NCBI RefSeq assembly: GCF_014640535.1
Contig: NZ_BMHD01000001.1
Location: 2,606,214 to 2,670,213, forward strand
Direction: 5' to 3'
Length of the DNA: 64,000 bases
DNA from: Cnuibacter physcomitrellae
GTDB taxonomy: Bacteria; Actinomycetota; Actinomycetes; Actinomycetales; Microbacteriaceae
How positions within the stretch are numbered: position 1 is the first letter of the stretch; every line of letters starts with the position of its first letter. Positions 58,677 through 64,000 of the stretch are shown here, piece after piece. The notes below the pieces were generated by a model, which was not told where the DNA came from, did not search any database, and worked only from the letters and a program-made list of their open reading frames with translations. Made by a program: the position numbers and the translations under genes.

Positions 58677-60314
58677 ATGCCCACACGCCATCTCCGCGTC
58701 CCGTTCGCCGTCATCGGGGGAGGGCTCGGCGGCACCGCCGCGGCCGTCACCGCCGCACGGCTCGGCCTCCCCGTGGTGCTCACCGAGGCCACCGACTGGC
58801 TCGGCGGGCAGCTCACGAGCCAGGGAGTGCCCCCGGACGAGCACGAGTGGATCGACCGCCAGCGCATCTCGCCGAGCTACTCCGAGCTGCGCGACCGGAT
58901 CCGCGACCACTACCGCCGCGAGTACCCGCTGACCGAGCGCGCGCGGACCACGGTCGCCCTCAACCCGGGCGCGGGATTCGTGTCGCGCCTCTGCGCGGAG
59001 CCCCGCGTCGCCCACCTCGCGGTGCGCGAGATGACGTCGCCTCTCGAGGCCTCGGGGCTCCTCACCGTGCTCACCGAGCACGAGCCGATCGAGGTCCACC
59101 GGGAGGGCGACCGCATCACCGGCGTGCTGCTGCGCGACCTCCGCACCGGCGACGAGGTGCTCGTCGAGGCGGAGCTGGTGGCGGATGCGACCGAGCTGGG
59201 CGACCTCCTCGAGCTCGGCGACGTCGCTCACGTCGTGGGCGCCGAGGGCGTCGGCGACACCGGCGAGCTCCACGCCCCCGCCGAGGCGCGACCCGACGAC
59301 CAGCAGGCCGTCACCTGGTGTGCGGCCCTGGAGCTCCGACCGGGCGAATCGCACGTCATCGCGCGTCCCGAGGGGTACGACCGTTGGCGGACCACGGTCC
59401 CCTCGTTCTGGCCGGGGCCTCAGCTGTCGTGGGAGGACGTCGATCCGATCACCCTCGAGCGCCGCGAGCGGCCGATCTTCGCCGGGCGCCCCACCGACGC
59501 GATCGACGGGGACGACCTCGATCTCTGGCACTACCGCCGCATCCTCGCTCGTCGCATGATGCACGAGGACTGGGCCGGCCACGACGTCACGCTCGTCAAC
59601 TGGCCGCAGGTCGACTACTGGGACCGGCCGCTGATCGGGGTGACGCCCTCGGCTCAGAGGCTGGCGATGGCCGAGGCGCGGGAGCTGACGCTGTCGTTCG
59701 TCCATTGGATCCAGACCGAGGCGCCACGGACCGACGGGGGTGAGGGGTACCCGGAGCTCGCGCTCCGCGGCGACGTGCTCGGAACCACCGACGGCCTGGC
59801 GAAGGCCGTGTACGTGCGCGAGTCCCGCCGCATCAAGGCCCGCTTCACGGTGACCGAGGGGCACATCGGTCGTGAGATGCGGGGCGACGGCGCCGGATCC
59901 GCCCTCTTCGACGACAGCGTCGGCATCGGCTTCTACCGGATCGACCTGCATCCGTCGACGGGAGGCCGCACCTACGTCGACATCGACTGCTTCCCCTTCC
60001 AGATCCCGCTCGGCGCGCTCCTCCCGGTGGACACGGAGAACCTCCTGGCCGCGAACAAGAACATCGGGACGACGCACATCACGAACGGCGCCTACCGCCT
60101 GCACCCCGTCGAGTGGTCGATCGGTGAGGCGGCCGGCGCGCTGGCCGCGTTCTGCGCGACCGAGCGCGTCCGTCCGGCCCAGGTCTACGAGGACCCGGCG
60201 CGACGCGAGGAGTACCGGGGCCTGCTCTCCGGCCGACTCGGGATCGCGCTGGCGTGGAGCGACGAGATCCGCACCGGCGGCTCCCGCAGCGAGGCCGTCG
60301 TCACCGCCCGCTGA
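58677..60314 (+). CDS. FAD-dependent oxidoreductase (FAD_oxidored family)
   Basis: A 545-residue flavoprotein. FAD site FAVIGGGLGGTAAAVTAARLGLPVVLTE (residues ~9-36) and LTSQGVP/ADATELGDLLELGDV segments fit the PF12831 family. A C-terminal block (NKNIGTTHITNGAYRLHPVEWSIGEAAGALAAFC) binds the cofactor again. Family members occur in carbohydrate-utilisation loci, where they are thought to oxidise sugar derivatives, but the chemistry is undefined. No signal peptide, so cytoplasmic. It is the last gene of the second sugar locus. Confidence 0.85.
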   Translation: MPTRHLRVPFAVIGGGLGGTAAAVTAARLGLPVVLTEATDWLGGQLTSQGVPPDEHEWIDRQRISPSYSELRDRIRDHYRREYPLTERARTTVALNPGAGFVSRLCAEPRVAHLAVREMTSPLEASGLLTVLTEHEPIEVHREGDRITGVLLRDLRTGDEVLVEAELVADATELGDLLELGDVAHVVGAEGVGDTGELHAPAEARPDDQQAVTWCAALELRPGESHVIARPEGYDRWRTTVPSFWPGPQLSWEDVDPITLERRERPIFAGRPTDAIDGDDLDLWHYRRILARRMMHEDWAGHDVTLVNWPQVDYWDRPLIGVTPSAQRLAMAEARELTLSFVHWIQTEAPRTDGGEGYPELALRGDVLGTTDGLAKAVYVRESRRIKARFTVTEGHIGREMRGDGAGSALFDDSVGIGFYRIDLHPSTGGRTYVDIDCFPFQIPLGALLPVDTENLLAANKNIGTTHITNGAYRLHPVEWSIGEAAGALAAFCATERVRPAQVYEDPARREEYRGLLSGRLGIALAWSDEIRTGGSRSEAVVTAR

Positions 60315-60335
60315 CCTGTCGGAGCGCCGGTCACC

Positions 60336-61181
60336 TCACGGGATCAGGTGCTGCACGATCGTCCCCGCGGCGCCGTCGAGGCGGACCTCCGCGAGAGCGC
60401 CGTTGACCAGCGGCAGCTGCGGTGGTTGATGTCCGGTGTCGACGTCGAGGATCACCGGGAGATCGAGGTCGCCCAGCGCGCGTCGGACCGCATCCTCCTG
60501 GCTCAGCTCCGGGACCGCCGCGCCCTCGGTGCGGCCGATGAGGATGCCGTTCGCGTCGTCGAACCAGCCCGCGAGGCGCAGTGACGTGAGCATCCGCAGG
60601 ACGGCGATCGACCCGGACTCGGCCGCCTCGAGGTAGACGATCGTCCCCTCGGGGGCGTATCTCCGTGCGAAACCGGGCACGTCCCCGTAGGGGGTCCCGG
60701 CGAGCAGGGACACCGTCTCGAGGCAGCCGCCGATCAGGCGGCCGCGCATCGCCACGTCGTCCGTGCCGTCGAGTGCCCGCCACCGAGTGGGGGTGTCGTA
60801 CGCGCGATCGCGGTCGAGCGGCTCGTCCTCCCACGCGCCCCAGGGTCGGCTGCGCCGGCGAGGCGCGCTGCGCTGCTCGAACGCGCTCCCCGGAGGAAGC
60901 TCGACCAGCTCGATCGCGAGCTCACCGCCCCACGGTGGGAGGACGACCGCCGCCTCCTCGAAGGCGGCGTGCAGGTCCTCAGCGCGGGCATCTGCGGATG
61001 CCGGGGTGAGGCCGTCGACGAGGGCATGAGGACGCACGTGGACGTCGAGCCCGCCCGCCGTGAGCGCCTCGACCGCCGCACGCAACCGCGGGAGAAGGTG
61101 GGCGGGGACCCCCATCGACGGCGCCGGCACCTCCACCCGGGCGCCCGGGCGGAGCGCCCTCGGGTAGGTGATGCTCGCCAT
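60336..61181 (-). CDS. S66-family LD-carboxypeptidase-like protein lacking the nucleophile region
   Basis: A 281-residue protein of the MccF/LdcA peptidase family. PPWGGE (82-87), Glu184 in VYLEAAESG and His251 in DVDTGHQPP are present. The normal family length is about 330-350. The segment that carries the Ser nucleophile (GYSD) and the HGP motif, expected between ELVEL (91-95) and GSAFEQRS, is absent: the protein goes straight from ELVELPP to GSAFEQRS. So Ser of the Ser-Glu-His triad is missing. It cannot act as a normal S66 hydrolase. The frame is open throughout, so this is an in-frame deletion, not a frameshift. Confidence 0.8.
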   Translation of the reverse strand: MASITYPRALRPGARVEVPAPSMGVPAHLLPRLRAAVEALTAGGLDVHVRPHALVDGLTPASADARAEDLHAAFEEAAVVLPPWGGELAIELVELPPGSAFEQRSAPRRRSRPWGAWEDEPLDRDRAYDTPTRWRALDGTDDVAMRGRLIGGCLETVSLLAGTPYGDVPGFARRYAPEGTIVYLEAAESGSIAVLRMLTSLRLAGWFDDANGILIGRTEGAAVPELSQEDAVRRALGDLDLPVILDVDTGHQPPQLPLVNGALAEVRLDGAAGTIVQHLIP

Positions 61182-61331
61182 CCTTCGACCGTAACGTCTC
61201 TCGCAGGGGGGTGACCTCCGGCTCCGGCCGGTCCCCGCGCGGGAGACCTGGGCCGCGCGGCGGAGGGGTCAGTCGGAGGCGCTGGTCGTGTGGGACGTCT
61301 CGGAGTGCAGTGTCTCCGTCATGCTGGTCCC

Positions 61332-61886
61332 ATGTTCCGACTCGACCTCGGCCCTTCGGCCTCCCTGCGACCCCTCGAGATCTGGCACGCGGAGGAGTTC
61401 GCGACGCACCTCGACCGCGCGCGGGAGCACATCCGCCCCTGGGTCGGGCCCGCGTTCGTGACGGACACCGTCGAGGGTGCCGCCGCGACGATCACCCGCT
61501 ACGCGACATCGGCGGCCGCCGACGGAGGGCGCCTCTACGGGATCTGGGTCGACGACGTGCTGCGGGGCGGGGTGATGTTCGTGAGCTTCAGCGCGGCGGC
61601 CGGGGTGTGCGAGATCGGCTGCTGGCTCGAGCCGGCGGCCGAGGGGCAGGGACTCGTCACCCCCGCCGTGAACGCGCTCCTCGACTGGGCGCTGATCGAG
61701 CGCGGGCTCCATCGCGCCGAGTGGAGGTGTCGAGCCGACAACGTCCGCAGTGCGGCGGTGGCGCAGCGGGTGGGGATGCGGTTCGAGGCCACCCTGCGCG
61801 GCGCGTGGCTGAACGGCGGCGTCTTCCACGACAAGCAGGTGTGGGCGATCCTGCGCGAGGAGCACCTCGCCCTGCGGGCCGGCTAA
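61332..61886 (+). CDS. GNAT-family N-acetyltransferase (RimJ/RimL-like)
   Basis: A 184-residue acetyltransferase with the RimJ/RimL pattern: ASLRPLEIWHAEEF (about 10-23), EIGCWLEPAAEGQGLVTPAVNALLDWAL (about 98-125, acetyl-CoA-binding Q/R-x-x-G-x-G/A loop) and a C-terminal WRCRADNVRSAAVAQRVGMRFEATLRG. Members acetylate ribosomal proteins or small amines; the substrate is unknown. ATG 61332 was preferred to an upstream ATG (61290). Its TAA overlaps the stop of the convergent glycine-rich gene by two bases. Confidence 0.88.
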   Translation: MFRLDLGPSASLRPLEIWHAEEFATHLDRAREHIRPWVGPAFVTDTVEGAAATITRYATSAAADGGRLYGIWVDDVLRGGVMFVSFSAAAGVCEIGCWLEPAAEGQGLVTPAVNALLDWALIERGLHRAEWRCRADNVRSAAVAQRVGMRFEATLRGAWLNGGVFHDKQVWAILREEHLALRAG

Positions 61887-64000
61887 GTCCTCCTGTGCCG
61901 CGGCGAGTGCCTGAGCCCTACGACGACGACCATCCCCCCGGCGGTGGCGATGAGCGCGAGCGCGAGGATGAGGGGGATCGACGTCGTACCGGTGGCGGCC
62001 AGCTGCGTGGCTCCGGACGCGGCTGCCGCGGTCGATCCCGGGGCGGCCGGAGTGGCCGCCGGTGGGCTGGGTTCGGATGCGTCGACGTCACCGAGCGGGC
62101 TGGGGGCGCCCGGGGCGGCCCAGATGGTGTCGGGGCTGAGCGTGAGGTTCCACGTGCTCCAGTTCACGTCCTGCCAGGGACCGAAGGTGATGGAGGCGGG
62201 TGAAGCTCCCGCCCCGAACGCGGCGTCGCCTTGGTCGTCGAGGATCGCGAGGGCTCCCGCTTGGGGTTGGAAGGTCCAGTCCTGTTGCGAGCTCGGCGCA
62301 CTCGCGGGATAGGCACAGGGCTCCCCGGTGAGAGCGCCGCCGGTCGACGACGCGCAGAGGGCGGCTGGTCCGTTGGCGATCTGGTAGGAATCCGCTCCGG
62401 GGGTCACGGGAAGCAGGGCCCATTCCTCCAGGTCGGACCAGATGAACGGGTTGATTGAGGTGATCGGCTGCCCGGCGCCGTTGTCAGGCGCGATCCAGCG
62501 GTGTCCGTCCGTCTGCGTGATGGCGTACTCGTCGCCGAGGACGGGCTGGATGCTGACCGAGGGACCGGCGTCGGAGGTGGTGAAGCTGGCTTGCGCGACG
62601 CCGGAGGCGAGGTAGCTGCCGCCTCCGCCTCCGCCTGCGCCCGCGTAGTCACCGGTGGAGCCGCCACCTCCGCCACCGCTGCCCCAGCCTCCGCCACCGC
62701 CACCGCCTGAGCCGCCTCCCCAGTCGTGGAAGGGATTGCTGCTGGCATTTCCTCCTACGCCGCCGGTCCCGCCCGTGAAGCGTCCACCGTTCGTGCCCGA
62801 CCCGGCGTAGTTTCCGTCGTGCTCGCCCGCAGAGCCCGCGGAGATGAGGTTGCCGCCGGTACCTCCGCCGGTGTCGTCACCGACCTTGTCGAGGGTCTGT
62901 CCCGCGCATCCGGTCTGGACGCATCCGTTGCCGCCATCGCTGCCGCTGCTGTGGTTGTACATGCCGCCTGCCCCTCCGCCGCCACCGGCGATGGTCAGCC
63001 ACTGCGAGCATCCAGCGTCGGCGCTGATCCCGGAGAAGCCCCCGCCCCCGCCTCCGGCGCCGGCGAAGATCGACCCGGTCGGGATGGTCTGGCCCCCTGG
63101 CCCGCCGCCCCCGAACCCGCCACCGCCCGGAGCCCAGTAGGTGTTGCCTTCGCCGTTGTCGCCGTTCTGGTAGCCGTCTCCACCATTGGCGCCCACCTGA
63201 GCGTAGATCGTGGCTCCAGCCGAGAGAGGGAGGACCGCGCTGACCTGGGCGCCGCTTCCACCGGCGTTGTGGCCTCCGCCCGCCCAGCCTCCGCCGCCCG
63301 TGCCGCCCGTGACCGTCACTCGCACTGCGTTCGCGCCCGCGGGCTGGGTGAAACCGTTCGTCGAGCAGGAGCTCGCGGACGAGAAGGTCGTCCACTGGAA
63401 GAGCGTCCCGGTGGTTCCCAGCGCTTCAGCGGCGGCCACCGTCGCGGTGGAGTCCTGGGCGGAGGGGCTGCCGGCGGAGATGCTGAGACGTCCTTCCGAT
63501 GTCGGAGTCGTCGTCGTGGTGGGCACCGTTGCGGGGAGGTCTGGCGGGGCTGCCGTCAGCGAGCTGACCAGGACGAGCTGCCCGGCGTAGCCGGTTCCGG
63601 TGGCCGGTGTCATGGTGGTCGGTGATGCCGACGCGGGGTTGTTGAAGCTGTAGACGGAATCGGAGTCCCCGTCGACCAATACGGGCGGAATGGTGGCGAT
63701 CGGCCCGCCTTCGGGGACGGTGAACGATTGCGCTTCGAGTACCGGGATCTGTTCAGCAGCAGCCCACGCGGCGACTCCGCTGTTCGGGTCGAGGCCGGAC
63801 AGGACCGTGGTCGGTCCCGTGCCGCTGTAGGCCGGCGCGACCCAGCTCTGCCAATCGGCGGCGGACGGGACTCGCCACCCGGTCAATCCCAGAGGGTCGG
63901 TCGTGAGCAGGTTCGATACCGGGATGACGCTGGGCACGATGGTGGTGGACACCACGGATGAGGGGCTCGCGGATGCTTCCCACACGTTGTAGACGCACAA
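61883..64000 (-). CDS. Glycine-rich wall-anchored surface protein, N-terminus cut by window edge
   Basis: 705 residues are visible; the frame runs off the right edge, so the true start, and any signal peptide, are outside. Visible order: a Ser/Thr-rich region with a fold containing RVPSAADWQSW and VDGDSDSVYSF (to ~165), TPTSEGRLSIS linker, a domain with VTGGTGGGGWAGGG then a long glycine-rich repeat region (~230-480, typical of collagen-like or Gly-rich adhesins), a lectin-like segment (RWIAPDNGAGQPI, QDWTFQPQAG; ~490-600), a Pro/Ala linker and LAATG from residue 667 with a membrane segment and basic tail RHSPRHRRT. Probably a sortase-anchored adhesin or matrix protein. Confidence 0.8.
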   Translation of the reverse strand: MCVYNVWEASASPSSVVSTTIVPSVIPVSNLLTTDPLGLTGWRVPSAADWQSWVAPAYSGTGPTTVLSGLDPNSGVAAWAAAEQIPVLEAQSFTVPEGGPIATIPPVLVDGDSDSVYSFNNPASASPTTMTPATGTGYAGQLVLVSSLTAAPPDLPATVPTTTTTPTSEGRLSISAGSPSAQDSTATVAAAEALGTTGTLFQWTTFSSASSCSTNGFTQPAGANAVRVTVTGGTGGGGWAGGGHNAGGSGAQVSAVLPLSAGATIYAQVGANGGDGYQNGDNGEGNTYWAPGGGGFGGGGPGGQTIPTGSIFAGAGGGGGGFSGISADAGCSQWLTIAGGGGGAGGMYNHSSGSDGGNGCVQTGCAGQTLDKVGDDTGGGTGGNLISAGSAGEHDGNYAGSGTNGGRFTGGTGGVGGNASSNPFHDWGGGSGGGGGGGWGSGGGGGGSTGDYAGAGGGGGGSYLASGVAQASFTTSDAGPSVSIQPVLGDEYAITQTDGHRWIAPDNGAGQPITSINPFIWSDLEEWALLPVTPGADSYQIANGPAALCASSTGGALTGEPCAYPASAPSSQQDWTFQPQAGALAILDDQGDAAFGAGASPASITFGPWQDVNWSTWNLTLSPDTIWAAPGAPSPLGDVDASEPSPPAATPAAPGSTAAAASGATQLAATGTTSIPLILALALIATAGGMVVVVGLRHSPRHRRT

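Overview
The window is a high-GC actinobacterial chromosome segment, most likely from a member of the Microbacteriaceae. That rests on the fhaA-fhaB-pstP order next to a tRNA-Leu gene, a NucS-type endonuclease, a fused PutA, LAxTG-type cell-wall sorting tails, a DtxR/IdeR-type iron box, frequent GTG starts and the frequent word GGATGCG/CGCATCC. The genus cannot be fixed from the sequence alone. No phage, transposase, plasmid or CRISPR gene was seen.

Layout. 1-2500: end of a Ser/Thr phosphatase gene with fhaB and fhaA (minus strand), a CoA-binding protein and tRNA-Leu(CAG) with a terminator. 2500-8000: small conserved genes, a cluster of DnaA-box-like sequences (3357-3486), a membrane coiled-coil protein, a sortase substrate, a HAD phosphatase, an SseB-like protein and nucS. 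8000-14300: transport and regulation (MFS plus LacI regulator, DHA2 exporter, metallo-hydrolase, MATE exporter). 14471-25500: an FMN oxidase, M13 metallopeptidase, beta-lactamase-fold protein, LysR with aminotransferase V, a frameshifted lipoprotein, a GH114 lipoprotein, an APC permease and small proteins.

25600-33200 is a sugar-utilisation unit: a LacI regulator with two abutting operators, an ABC sugar importer (binding protein and two permeases), a GH130 enzyme and a large secreted protein. The likely job is uptake and phosphorolysis or hydrolysis of beta-mannosides. 33865-38637 is an iron-siderophore import operon of five overlapping genes behind an iron box. 40000-46450 holds an IclR regulator, class I aldolase, and a LysR regulator divergent from putA (proline to glutamate). 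46973-48153 is an auxiliary-type tryptophanyl-tRNA synthetase preceded by a 12-codon leader peptide with three consecutive Trp codons, a ribosome-mediated attenuator. 48332-51978: TetR with flavin monooxygenase and a wall-anchored subtilase-like protein.

52041-60314 is a second polysaccharide locus: a secreted beta-helix protein and a LacI regulator transcribed divergently over three palindromic operators, then an ABC importer and a flavoprotein oxidoreductase. The substrate is unknown. The window ends with an LD-carboxypeptidase-like protein that lacks the nucleophile segment, a GNAT acetyltransferase and a truncated glycine-rich wall-anchored protein.

Three intergenic palindrome families recur (called F1, F2 and F3 here) beside further single palindromes. 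F1 and F2 alternate twice in the only long gene-free stretch, 46451-46972. Neither sugar ABC system has its own ATPase gene here, and no sortase gene is present although three sortase substrates are.
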